This document shows positions 27,556 through 35,604 of a stretch of 64,000 nt of DNA, in pieces. A program made the position numbers and the translations under genes. The stretch comes from Pseudomonadales bacterium. Lineage in GTDB: Bacteria > Pseudomonadota > Gammaproteobacteria > Pseudomonadales > Porticoccaceae. The stretch lies in NCBI GenBank assembly GCA_024234435.1, contig JACKOF010000001.1, positions 496,001-560,000 on the forward strand, given 5' to 3'. Position 1 is the first letter of the stretch. Each line of letters starts with the position of its first letter. The notes below the pieces were generated by a model. That model ran no database searches. It was not told where the DNA came from and saw nothing but the letters and a program-made list of their open reading frames with translations.

Positions 27556-28338
27556 TTACCAGTTTGGCGCGCGTTTTTCCAGAAAAGCGCTCAGTCCTTC
27601 ACGGCCCTCATCTGAATCCCGCACATCAGCGATCAATTTTACGGTATTTTCAATCATTGTGTCGTTGATCTCACCCTGAGAAACATCGAATGCCAGCTGT
27701 TTGGCTTTGCCGAGTCCTTGGGGCGCATTTTTTAGCAGCATGCCTGCTATTTCGTCGATGCGGGCATCAAGAGTGTCTTCTGCGACAACCTCACTCAGAA
27801 AGCCCAGAGCTAATGCCCACTCTGCATTCACCATTTCGCCTGTCATAAACAGCCTGCGAGATGCTTTTTCGCCGATGGTTCTGACTACATAGGGAGAAAT
27901 AGTGGCAGGCAGCATACCGATTTTGATTTCACTCAACGCTAGCTTGGCTTTTGGGCCGCCAATAGCAATATCGCAACAACATACCAGACCAACACCGCCA
28001 CCCATGGCTGCACCTTGCACACGCACGATGGTGGGTTTAGGCAGAAAGTTAAGCGTTTTCATCAACTTCGCCAATTGACTGCCATCGGCAATATTTTCTT
28101 CGTAGGTGTTGCTGCCCATGCGGCGCATATAGTTAATATCACCTCCGGCGGAGAAGCTTTTTCCCTCTCCCTGAAGCACAACTACTTTGACATTTGGATT
28201 GGTTGCGGCGGCTTCCAGTGCGTTAATTAGCCTCAAAGCTTGGTGGTCGTCAAAGGCGTTATGAACTTCAGGGCGATTCATGGTCAGGCGAAGAACGCCT
28301 TCCGGGGATAGTTCTTGCAACAGATCAGATTCGGACAT
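27556..28338 (-). CDS. Enoyl-CoA hydratase, methylglutaconyl-CoA hydratase-like (260 aa)
   Basis: Crotonase-fold enzyme. The segment LSEIKIGMLPATISPYVVRTIGEKASRR is very like that of LiuC/AUH and AtuE (methyl- or isohexenylglutaconyl-CoA hydratases), and carries the second catalytic Glu (SEIKIG). The first Glu position reads GGGVGLVCCCD. An upstream in-frame start at 28422 is possible, but the ATG at 28338 has a good ribosome site (AGAGG) and gives the normal family length. It precedes the atuA-like pair on the same strand. A role in hydrating a branched glutaconyl-CoA-type intermediate is likely. Confidence 0.88.
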   Translation of the reverse strand: MSESDLLQELSPEGVLRLTMNRPEVHNAFDDHQALRLINALEAAATNPNVKVVVLQGEGKSFSAGGDINYMRRMGSNTYEENIADGSQLAKLMKTLNFLPKPTIVRVQGAAMGGGVGLVCCCDIAIGGPKAKLALSEIKIGMLPATISPYVVRTIGEKASRRLFMTGEMVNAEWALALGFLSEVVAEDTLDARIDEIAGMLLKNAPQGLGKAKQLAFDVSQGEINDTMIENTVKLIADVRDSDEGREGLSAFLEKRAPNW

Positions 28339-28531
28339 ATTGCCTCTGGGTGTTATTCGCAGCTTGTTAAGTTGAAACGAGAGAGTAAATATTGCTGAAC
28401 AAAGAAGTACGCATTCTAACAATATTGATCCGTACTATCAATTCGGGGCGGTTCGTAAAATACCATTCCCGTTTGCTTGAGGCAGAGGATTGGTATTGAA
28501 TGGATGGAGTCTCGTTTGTGGCAGTTCTTGG

Positions 28532-29230
28532 TTAAGGTTGCTGCAATTTTTTTTCAAGATTACTGGTGATGGTTTCCAGTCGTTCAGCAATTTGGGCGAG
28601 ATCGGAAGGTGTTGTTGGCCGTTGCTTAAGCATGCCTTCGTAGACTACATTAGCTATGCCGTCGGCAGTTTCGTCCAATGGAAAGTCGCCAGCACCTCTC
28701 AGGTAAGCCCAGGTACTGTGCTCAATACAACCGAAGACCATGTCTCGTAGCAGGTTAGGTGAGACATCATCGCGAAACTCTCCCTTTTCTATAGCTTCTG
28801 CGCAGAGGTTTTTAATTTCGTCGGCATAGCGGCGATTCAGCTTGTAGAATATTGTTTTTGTGTAGGTAGGATCGGGACGAATCTCAGCCAGTATGAACCG
28901 GGTTAGTTCCGGGTGTTCCTTGATGATTTTCAAATCTCTGGCGATGAGGCTACGCAGCTTGTTCCACGTGCCGCGTATACTTTCTACGCTGGGGGCGTTC
29001 TCTGTTACTTCCCGGTACCACTCGGCTACAACGGTAGATAGCATTTCCTGCTTGTTTTCAAAGAATCGATACAGGGTGCCTTCTACAATGCCCGCTCGCT
29101 GGGCAATTTCAGACAGTGAGATGTTTTCATGACCTTTTTCCGCAATAACACTACGCGCAGCGGCCATTATGTCGGCTCTGCGCTCCATCGGAGGCAGTCT
29201 GGAATTGCGGATCTTTGGTGTGGTGGTCAT
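28532..29230 (-). CDS. TetR-family regulator, copy 1 (232 aa)
   Basis: N-terminal TetR helix-turn-helix (AARSVIAEKGHENISLSEIAQRAGIVEGTLYRFFENKQEML, about residues 22-62) and a helical ligand domain. It is paralogous along its whole length to the TetR at 46681-47394 (for example DMVFGCIEH.TW.YLR near residue 175). It sits in the minus-strand run between the activase and the hydratase genes. The shared palindrome TAATGA-N7-TCATTA found in four promoter regions of this locus is the best candidate for the operator of one or both paralogues. The ligand is perhaps an acyl-CoA of the pathway; that is a guess. Confidence 0.92.
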   Translation of the reverse strand: MTTTPKIRNSRLPPMERRADIMAAARSVIAEKGHENISLSEIAQRAGIVEGTLYRFFENKQEMLSTVVAEWYREVTENAPSVESIRGTWNKLRSLIARDLKIIKEHPELTRFILAEIRPDPTYTKTIFYKLNRRYADEIKNLCAEAIEKGEFRDDVSPNLLRDMVFGCIEHSTWAYLRGAGDFPLDETADGIANVVYEGMLKQRPTTPSDLAQIAERLETITSNLEKKLQQP

Positions 29231-29316
29231 TTGCTAAAAACAATACCTGTTGCTGGGCTTGGGAGCCAAAGCAGAATTGTATACCAGGCAATATAAAATT
29301 AAAGCAATTAGGTGCG

Positions 29317-30219
29317 TCAGTGATTGACGATGTTCTTTATTTTGCTCATTAATCCATCCGGCTTGCACTTTGGTTCGTTAGATCGGTGGGGGTCAATCAG
29401 ATCCGGCTCGTCACCGACAATATCTTTTTTTGACATTCCCCGGTATTCCTCCAGCCCCAGGATAGCTGCGCCAAGAGCCCCGGCAATTTGAGGGTGAGCG
29501 GGCTTGATCAGGGGTGAGCCGAGTTCCTGTTCAATGGCTTTCAGTGCAGCCACATTGTTGGCAACGCCGCCGGTCATGACGGTAGGGGTTCTTTTTCCGA
29601 CGCGAGCAACAAGCCCCATTGTTCGTTTCGCAATCGCTCTGTGAACCGCGCCGAGAATTTCGATTTTGGGTTTACCTTCAGCCAATAGTGAAATCACCTC
29701 TGTTTCGGCAAAGGTTGCGCACATGCTGGATATGGAGAAGTCTTCAACCGCTTTTAATGCCAGCTGTCCCATTTCGTCCAGATCCACTTCCATTGCTCTG
29801 GCCAGCACTTCGAAAAATTTGCCTGTACCGCCCGCACAGCGATCATTCATGGCGAAATTGTCTACCATGCCATTCTTGTCGATGGCAATGACTTTGCTGT
29901 CCTGGCCGCCAATATCAATAACCATTTTTGCTTCAGGGGCCATGGCGATGGCACCCTTGGCGTGGCAGGTAATCTCGGTGTAGGATTTGTCAACGATGTC
30001 TATCAGACGTCGACCGTAGCCAGTGCTGACGGTGCGTGCAATTCTGTCCTGGGTTAGCCCGGCCTGTTTCAGCGTCGTAGCAATAGAAGCTTCTACCGCC
30101 GCACCGCTTACACTTCCCAATTGGGAGACATTGCTTGCGACGATGGCTCCATTCAGATCAAGGATAACTGTTTTGGCGGTCGTGGAGCCAAAATCGATAC
30201 CCATAATATGGTCTTTCAT
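29317..30219 (-). CDS. ATP-dependent activase of 2-hydroxyacyl-CoA dehydratase (BadF/HgdC type, 300 aa)
   Basis: ASKHA-fold ATPase that reduces a dehydratase by one electron using ATP (archerase). The N-terminal ATP motif is MGIDFGSTTAKTVILD; the cysteines that bind the inter-subunit [4Fe-4S] cluster appear as C128 (NDRCAGGTGKFFE) and C167 (SSMCATFAETEVISL), nearly the same positions as in HgdC. The C-terminus has a tail of about 35 residues beyond the HgdC core. Divergent from the dehydratase subunits at 30620 and 31821 across a 400-base region with two copies of the shared palindrome. Such activases are extremely oxygen-sensitive in the cases studied. Confidence 0.94.
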   Translation of the reverse strand: MKDHIMGIDFGSTTAKTVILDLNGAIVASNVSQLGSVSGAAVEASIATTLKQAGLTQDRIARTVSTGYGRRLIDIVDKSYTEITCHAKGAIAMAPEAKMVIDIGGQDSKVIAIDKNGMVDNFAMNDRCAGGTGKFFEVLARAMEVDLDEMGQLALKAVEDFSISSMCATFAETEVISLLAEGKPKIEILGAVHRAIAKRTMGLVARVGKRTPTVMTGGVANNVAALKAIEQELGSPLIKPAHPQIAGALGAAILGLEEYRGMSKKDIVGDEPDLIDPHRSNEPKCKPDGLMSKIKNIVNH

Positions 30220-30324
30220 TTTGTCGCCTCTCAGTGAATTCTGACTGGCCAGAGTAGAATGCTGCTCTTGTCTGCGTCCTTCCTGCTGGTGGTGCGTTAG
30301 AGCGGCTTAGTTTGTTTTGAATAC

Positions 30325-30343
30325 TAATGAATTTAAGTTATTA
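30325..30343. promoter_or_regulatory. Palindromic operator candidate, site A
   Basis: TAATGA-ATTTAAG-TTATTA: one mismatch to the TAATGA-N7-TCATTA consensus. Located about 105 bases before the activase start. Confidence 0.55.
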
Positions 30344-30528
30344 ATGCAACTGCGCGTATTGTTGTAAGCGGTTTGGGGGATGCAGTTGGCGCTGCTGTCG
30401 AGAGCTGTCGAGGTGTTCTTTGATCTTTGTAGTCAGGCTTGCAGAGCTTGAGCTGTCAGTGGTTATCAGAGTTAGTGTTTCGGCTTAACGGTTCCTCTGG
30501 GGCTAAAATTTTTAAAATGTTATTGATA

Positions 30529-30547
30529 TAATGAGTCATATTCATTA
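30529..30547. promoter_or_regulatory. Palindromic operator candidate, site B
   Basis: TAATGA-GTCATAT-TCATTA: perfect arms. Located about 73 bases before the GTG start of the first dehydratase subunit. Confidence 0.65.
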
Positions 30548-30619
30548 GTATTTTGCCTTGCTGTGATCTGTCAAGCCGTGGCTGGTGTTTCTGTTATATC
30601 TGATTTTTTGGAGGTTTAT

Positions 30620-31786
30620 GTGGAGTCAATTTTTGCTGAGCTGGAGCGCTGCGCTGCGCAGCCGTTGGAGTATGCCAGGCAGTGGAAGCGGGAAAATAAC
30701 CGTGAAGTAGTCGGTTTGTTTCCCATGAACTTCCCTTCTGAATTGGTGCATGCAGCAGGTGCGTTGCCTGTGTTGATTCAGGAAGATAGCGAGCAAATAA
30801 CCTTGGGTCGGACGTTGTTGCATGAATATTACTGCGGCTACACCCGCAGTGTTGTGGATCAGGCCGTCACCAACAAGTTTGAAGTTTTTGATGCACTGTT
30901 TGCTGTCGATCACTGTGTTGCATTGTTGGGGGCGGTCGATGCGATTTGGTTTCAATTGCAGGATAAGCCAGAGGAGCAAGACAAAAAGAAGGTTTTCCTT
31001 GCTCAGTATCCCGCCTCAATGGATGAGCCTACGACCTTTGAAGAGGTCAGTGTTAAAAATAACAAAGTGAAAGAGCAGTTGGAGACGCTATGTGGGGTCA
31101 CTCTGACAGCGAAGGCGCTTTCGAGGAGTATTCAGCTTTATAACGAAAACAGACAGCTTCTTCGGGAAGTCTATGCGCTTCGAAAGGCGGGGCGCATAAA
31201 AATCAGTCCTCGGCAAATGCAGACGTTGGTTAAGTCCAGCATGGTTATGCATATTGAAGAGCATACCGAAATGCTGAAGAAGCTTGTTCCCCTTCTGGAA
31301 GAGGCTCAGTCGGGCAGTCCCGACTTGGTTAAGTTACACCTTTCCGGACATATGTGTCATGCGCCAAGACCGGAAATTATGGAGCTGATTGAAGATTGTG
31401 GTGCCGTGATCGTAGACGACGACCTTTTCACCGGATTCCGCTATATATCGACGGATGTTCCAGAAGCTGGAGATCCTTTTGACGCCTTGACGGATTGGTA
31501 TGCTAACAGGAACGTTAACGTGCCTTGTTGTACCCGGGCGCAGAAGAGTGTTGAGTGGGCAGATTACCTTGTTAATTCGGTAAAAGAGAGTGGTGCTCAT
31601 GGTGTTGTGACGTTAATGGCCAAGTTTTGTGAGCCACATATGCTCTATTTTCCAGAGTTACGCAAAGGGCTTGAGCGGCATAAGGTGCCGCACCTCCGTC
31701 TGGAGACAGAGCATGAAGGCATTCCGTATGAGTCAATTCGTACACGAGTCGAATCATTCGTAGAAATGATTCGGCGCGGATTCTAG
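30620..31786 (+). CDS. 2-hydroxyacyl-CoA dehydratase subunit, HgdB/FldC-like (388 aa)
   Basis: One of two [4Fe-4S] subunits of a radical dehydratase related to class I benzoyl-CoA reductase. Features: VVGLFPMNFPSELVHAAGALPV near the start, LHEYYCGYTRSVV, a LSGHMCHAPRPEIMELIEDCGAVIVDDDLFTGFRY segment and VVTLMAKFCEPHMLYFPELRKGL near the C-terminus; cysteines in YYCGY, CCTRA and KFCEP are likely cluster ligands. The GTG at 30620, five bases after GGAGG (30610-30614), is the best start and gives the usual subunit length. The partner subunit follows 34 bases on. Substrate unknown: a 2-hydroxyacyl-CoA, or reduction of an aromatic or enoyl-CoA. Confidence 0.92.
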   Translation: MESIFAELERCAAQPLEYARQWKRENNREVVGLFPMNFPSELVHAAGALPVLIQEDSEQITLGRTLLHEYYCGYTRSVVDQAVTNKFEVFDALFAVDHCVALLGAVDAIWFQLQDKPEEQDKKKVFLAQYPASMDEPTTFEEVSVKNNKVKEQLETLCGVTLTAKALSRSIQLYNENRQLLREVYALRKAGRIKISPRQMQTLVKSSMVMHIEEHTEMLKKLVPLLEEAQSGSPDLVKLHLSGHMCHAPRPEIMELIEDCGAVIVDDDLFTGFRYISTDVPEAGDPFDALTDWYANRNVNVPCCTRAQKSVEWADYLVNSVKESGAHGVVTLMAKFCEPHMLYFPELRKGLERHKVPHLRLETEHEGIPYESIRTRVESFVEMIRRGF

Positions 31787-31820
31787 GACTTTAGGTAAAT
31801 ACAATTGAAAGGAGTAGCGT

Positions 31821-33188
31821 ATGTCTACCAACGATAGGTTGTCGGCCAGCAAGGCGCCCTCATCTAACCGTCTTGAGAGTACTCAAAAAGGCGGCAAAAT
31901 GGTTAAGGATTATTGGGATCGTCTGTTCAGCGCCAATGAAAGGGGTGCGAAGGTGGTTTGGTATAACGGTTCGGCGGTGAATCCACTCTTTCAGGCTGCC
32001 GGATTGGAATATTGCCACAGTGAAGCCTACGCAGCGCGGATGGCCGCGTTACACGAAGAAGGACCTGCACAACGGGCGGGCGAAGAATACGGCTTCATTA
32101 ATGAGGTGTGTTCTTATGCTCGTACAACTCTTGGTTGTGCGGTGCTTTCTCAGGAAAGTGCTCGCCGCAAAGAGGCGGTTGGTTCAATGACTGATGGAGA
32201 AAGGCAGGAGTTTGAAGCCCGTGAGCTGCTGGCCAGCCGGCTGCCGTTGCCAGACATTTTTGTCAACAGTTATGCAGGCTGTAGTACCGGGCAGCAGTGG
32301 GACGAAATTTCTTATCGATTGTTCGACAAAAAGCTTCCGTTCTTCAAAGTGTCGTACCCATTGATTTGGGGCAACAATGACGATGCAGAGTACTTGAAGG
32401 GTGAAGAATGGGAAGAGGCCTCGAAATTTGTTGTTAAGCAACTACACAAACTTATTGAGTTCCTGGAAGTGCAGTCTGGTCGGAAATTTGACTGGGAAGG
32501 TCTTCGGGAAGCGATGTACTACATCAAACGTGCGGGAGAGCTGCGTCTCGAAGCGATGGAGTTGTGTCGGGCAAAACCTGCTCCGGCGGTGTATTGGGAC
32601 TGGATCGCCAGTATTGCACCGATTAACTTTTTGCCGGGAAATCAGGAGTTGGTTGACTACTTCGAGGCAGTTAAGAAGGAGATTGAACAACGCCTGGTAG
32701 ACGGTACGCCTGCTATTCCTAATGAAAAGTATCGGTTGATCTTTGACGGTTTCATGAACTGGAATAGAGTCGGGTGGCTTGCAAACAAATTTGCCAAGTA
32801 CGATGTGGCTGTGATGGCAGGTCGTTATACCCATAGCTCGTTCTGGAACGAACCCCAACTTATCGATGTTGACGACCCGCTTATGGGGATTGCGCAACAC
32901 TATCTTCTTTGCCCTTTCAATCATCACTCGAAATTTTTGAAGCATACGATAATGAAGGAGTGTCGGGATTATGATGCCGATGGCATTGTTTTTCATGCGA
33001 CCAGAACTTGCCGCTCCTCCACTAACGGCCAGATGGTGATGGCTCAGATAGCCAAGGAAGCCGGATTGCAAACCATGAGTTTTGAGGGTGATACCTCGGA
33101 TGAGTCTTTCTTTAAAGATGCCATGTTTGAGAATCGCCTCGAAGCCATGCTGGAGGGGATCGACGCGAAACGCGAGAGAATCTTTTAA
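31821..33188 (+). CDS. 2-hydroxyacyl-CoA dehydratase subunit, HgdA/FldB-like (455 aa)
   Basis: Larger partner of the preceding gene. It shares the family pattern with FINEVCSYARTTLGC (residues about 94-108), FVNSYAGCSTGQQWDE, a GRYTHSSFW region and the C-terminal FHATRTCRSSTNGQMVMAQIAKE. Ribosome site AAAGGAG. An N-terminal extension (SASKAPSSNRLESTQKGGK) is polar and likely disordered. The cysteines C99, C108 and those of AGC and RTC suit one [4Fe-4S] cluster. Together with the activase at 29317 this makes the full three-component set known from FldBC-FldI and HadBC-HadI, which act in anaerobic amino-acid fermentation. Confidence 0.92.
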   Translation: MSTNDRLSASKAPSSNRLESTQKGGKMVKDYWDRLFSANERGAKVVWYNGSAVNPLFQAAGLEYCHSEAYAARMAALHEEGPAQRAGEEYGFINEVCSYARTTLGCAVLSQESARRKEAVGSMTDGERQEFEARELLASRLPLPDIFVNSYAGCSTGQQWDEISYRLFDKKLPFFKVSYPLIWGNNDDAEYLKGEEWEEASKFVVKQLHKLIEFLEVQSGRKFDWEGLREAMYYIKRAGELRLEAMELCRAKPAPAVYWDWIASIAPINFLPGNQELVDYFEAVKKEIEQRLVDGTPAIPNEKYRLIFDGFMNWNRVGWLANKFAKYDVAVMAGRYTHSSFWNEPQLIDVDDPLMGIAQHYLLCPFNHHSKFLKHTIMKECRDYDADGIVFHATRTCRSSTNGQMVMAQIAKEAGLQTMSFEGDTSDESFFKDAMFENRLEAMLEGIDAKRERIF

Positions 33189-33275
33189 GACATTGAGCGA
33201 GCTTTGTGGACAGCACGGGCCGGTATATTAGATTTGATCGCCTAGCGGGTGACTCATAAAACAAGGGGGAGACGC

Positions 33276-34424
33276 ATGGGACCTTTGAAGGGCCTGAAAG
33301 TAGTTGAAATGGCTGGCATAGGACCCGCGCCTTTTTGTGCCATGTTGCTGGCAGATATGGGTGCAGAAGTTGTCAGGATTGATCGCCTGGTGGCATCGGA
33401 TATAGGTATTCCCGTGCCACCCAAATATGATTTGCTCAACCGTAACAAACGTTCTCTGGCAATTGACATAAAATCGGTAGAAGGCAGAGAAACGGTTCTT
33501 GATCTGATCAGTAAAGCCGACGTGCTGATTGAAGGTTTCCGCCCAGGCGTTATGGAGCGTCTGGGACTTGGGCCCGATGAATGTCTCAAGCGCAACGCTT
33601 CTCTTGTCTATGGCCGGATGACGGGCTGGGGGCAGGATGGCCCGTTGAGTCAGGTGGCAGGCCACGATATTAACTATATTGCCATTACCGGTGCACTCAA
33701 TGCGATTGGGCGCCAAGGTCAGCCACCCACGGTACCTTTGAATCTTGTGGGCGATTTCGGTGGCGGCTCGTTGTATCTGGCGATGGGCATACTGGCGGCG
33801 ATATACGAGGTAAAAAACAGTGGTTCCGGGCAGGTGGTCGATGCAGCGATCTCTGACGGAACGGCCAATCTCATGTCATTGGTTTACAGTTACTATCAAA
33901 CGGGTTTTTGGTCGCTTGATAGGGGGGAGAATGTGGTTGATTCAGGCTCCCCTTTCTATGATGTTTATGAAACCAGTGATGGCCGTTATGTCTCTGTGGG
34001 CGCAGTGGAAAAGAAGTTTTACGCCGATTTGTTAGATCGTCTCGGCCTCGACCAGAATGAGTTGCCCCGGCAGAATGATAAGGCCGGTTGGCCGGCGCTG
34101 CGCGATCGTTTTGGCAGCGTTTTTCTGAGTAAAACCCAGGCTGAATGGTGTGAAATATTCGACGGCTCTGACGCCTGTTTTGCTCCCGTTCTTGATATTA
34201 ACGAAGCCGTTCATCACCCGCACAACCAATATCGAAAGACTCATGTTGATATCGATGGTGTTATCAATCCGGCACCTGCGCCGAGGTTTAGTCATACGCC
34301 ATCGGAAATCACAAAAACGCCTTCAGCTATTGGTGAGGATAGTTCAGAGGTTTTGGCTGCCTGGGGCTACAGCGAAACAGCGATTGACGACTTGAAAGCC
34401 AAAGGCGTTATTAACACACAATAA
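33276..34424 (+). CDS. Alpha-methylacyl-CoA racemase-like CaiB/BaiF protein (382 aa)
   Basis: Family III CoA-transferase fold, most like alpha-methylacyl-CoA racemase. The AMACR-type stretches GPAPFCAMLLADMGAEVVRID, NRNKRSLAIDIKS and AGHDINYIAITGALNAIG are present; the catalytic His is in GHDINY and the catalytic Asp in GDFGGG. The GTG at 33249 is in frame but the ATG at 33276 follows GGGGGAG. Studied radical-dehydratase systems use a family III CoA-transferase (FldA, HadA); here the equivalent position holds a racemase-like member and a separate acyl-CoA ligase is present. It may set the stereochemistry at C2 for the dehydratase or act on 2-methyl branches. Confidence 0.9.
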   Translation: MGPLKGLKVVEMAGIGPAPFCAMLLADMGAEVVRIDRLVASDIGIPVPPKYDLLNRNKRSLAIDIKSVEGRETVLDLISKADVLIEGFRPGVMERLGLGPDECLKRNASLVYGRMTGWGQDGPLSQVAGHDINYIAITGALNAIGRQGQPPTVPLNLVGDFGGGSLYLAMGILAAIYEVKNSGSGQVVDAAISDGTANLMSLVYSYYQTGFWSLDRGENVVDSGSPFYDVYETSDGRYVSVGAVEKKFYADLLDRLGLDQNELPRQNDKAGWPALRDRFGSVFLSKTQAEWCEIFDGSDACFAPVLDINEAVHHPHNQYRKTHVDIDGVINPAPAPRFSHTPSEITKTPSAIGEDSSEVLAAWGYSETAIDDLKAKGVINTQ

Positions 34425-34491
34425 AAGCAGTAAGCGTTTAAAACCATAAGCGGGAATCCCGCCTATAAGCTGAATAATAATGGAGCGCATG

Positions 34492-35553
34492 ATGAATACA
34501 GGCATTCCCCAAACCATGAACGCGGTAAGGTTTAAGTCGGCAGGGGTTGTCAGTTATGAACCTGTGGACGTTCCGGTTATTAAGGAGAACGAAGTATTGC
34601 TCCGGGTGCTTGCTGCAGGTCTGTGTCAAACGGATATTCACATTCGGCACGACAGCTTGGGTGCTATGCCCAGAGATATTACTTTGGGGCATGAAATAGC
34701 CGGTGAGGTTGTGCGGTTGGGTGGTGACAGTTCGTTGAGTATTGGCGACAAGGTGGTGGTGCATCCCTGCTGGTCATGTGGCAGTTGCAAAGCCTGTGCT
34801 CACGGTCGTGAAAATGCTTGCCAGCAATCGGGCGAGCGAGCAGTGCCGCCGCCTACGCCGGGTGTCAGCGTTAATGGTGGCATGGCTGACTACGTTGCAG
34901 TGCCAGCTTCGTCGGTGATTCCTATCGGTGATCTGGAGCCGACATTTGCCGCTATTCTGGCTGATGCCGGTTTGGCTCCCTATCATTCAGTCCGGCTGAC
35001 AAAAGACAAGTTAGTGCCAGGCACAACGGCTGCAGTTATCGGTGTTGGTGGCTTGGGGCAATTCGCCGTGCAGTTTTTGCGTGAGCTGACCGATGCCAAA
35101 ATTATTGCCATTGATATTTCCGAGCAGGCACTTCTGGCTGTTGAGCCGTTTACTGATATGCAAGTGATTGCCAGTGATACTACAGGGGAAAAGATTCTGG
35201 ATTACACCGCTCAGACCGGGGTTGATGTAGTTATCGACTTGGTAGGCAATGATCAAAGTTTGCGTTTGGCTTCGTCCATTATTGCACCTTACGGCGCAAT
35301 ACAAGTGGTGGGCTTAAGTGGTGGGTCGATACCTTTTGAAGCGGGCCAGGTCTCGTCTGTTGATCTGCCATGGGGTGCTTCAATTATGAAACCTTACAGT
35401 GGTAGTTATCAGGATTTGGCCGACGTTATCGCGTTGGCAAATGCTGGAAAGCTGAAAGCGGCAATTGAAACTTACCCTATGCAGAATGCTGTGTCAGCGT
35501 TCGACTCGCTGGAGTGTGGTGGTGTCTGCGGCAGGGCAGTTCTTATTCCTTGA
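34492..35553 (+). CDS. Zinc-dependent alcohol dehydrogenase (353 aa)
   Basis: Medium-chain dehydrogenase. The catalytic zinc site includes GLCQTD and GHE; the structural zinc lobe is CWSCGSCKACAHGRENAC; the NAD-binding motif is GVGGLGQFAVQFL. Starts at 34480, 34489 and 34492 are possible; GGAG at 34482-34485 favours 34492. It sits between the racemase and ligase genes and, with the aldehyde dehydrogenase at 39582, could take an alcohol to the acid that the ligase activates. Substrate not inferable beyond that. Confidence 0.9.
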   Translation: MNTGIPQTMNAVRFKSAGVVSYEPVDVPVIKENEVLLRVLAAGLCQTDIHIRHDSLGAMPRDITLGHEIAGEVVRLGGDSSLSIGDKVVVHPCWSCGSCKACAHGRENACQQSGERAVPPPTPGVSVNGGMADYVAVPASSVIPIGDLEPTFAAILADAGLAPYHSVRLTKDKLVPGTTAAVIGVGGLGQFAVQFLRELTDAKIIAIDISEQALLAVEPFTDMQVIASDTTGEKILDYTAQTGVDVVIDLVGNDQSLRLASSIIAPYGAIQVVGLSGGSIPFEAGQVSSVDLPWGASIMKPYSGSYQDLADVIALANAGKLKAAIETYPMQNAVSAFDSLECGGVCGRAVLIP

Positions 35554-35604
35554 AGATCGATAAATATAAGTATCTGTTGGTAAAAAATAGTAGTGAGGTA
35601 GAAG

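Larger units (their letters stand above)
30220..30619. other. Divergent promoter region of activase and dehydratase
   Basis: 400 bases between the minus-strand activase and plus-strand dehydratase genes. It carries two copies of the TAATGA-N7-TCATTA type palindrome (30325-30343 and 30529-30547), one nearer each gene. An upstream in-frame start for the dehydratase gene at 30563 is rejected in favour of the GTG at 30620. Confidence 0.6.

Noticed and set aside
26994..27668. 224-codon plus-strand frame opposite the AtuA gene
   Set aside because: Fully antisense to a strong gene; composition is that of a shadow frame, with no recognisable motif.
32442..33071. 209-codon minus-strand frame opposite the dehydratase subunit
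   Set aside because: Antisense shadow without ribosome site or family pattern.
33228..33716. 162-codon minus-strand frame opposite the racemase gene
   Set aside because: Antisense to an AMACR-like gene with intact catalytic motifs.
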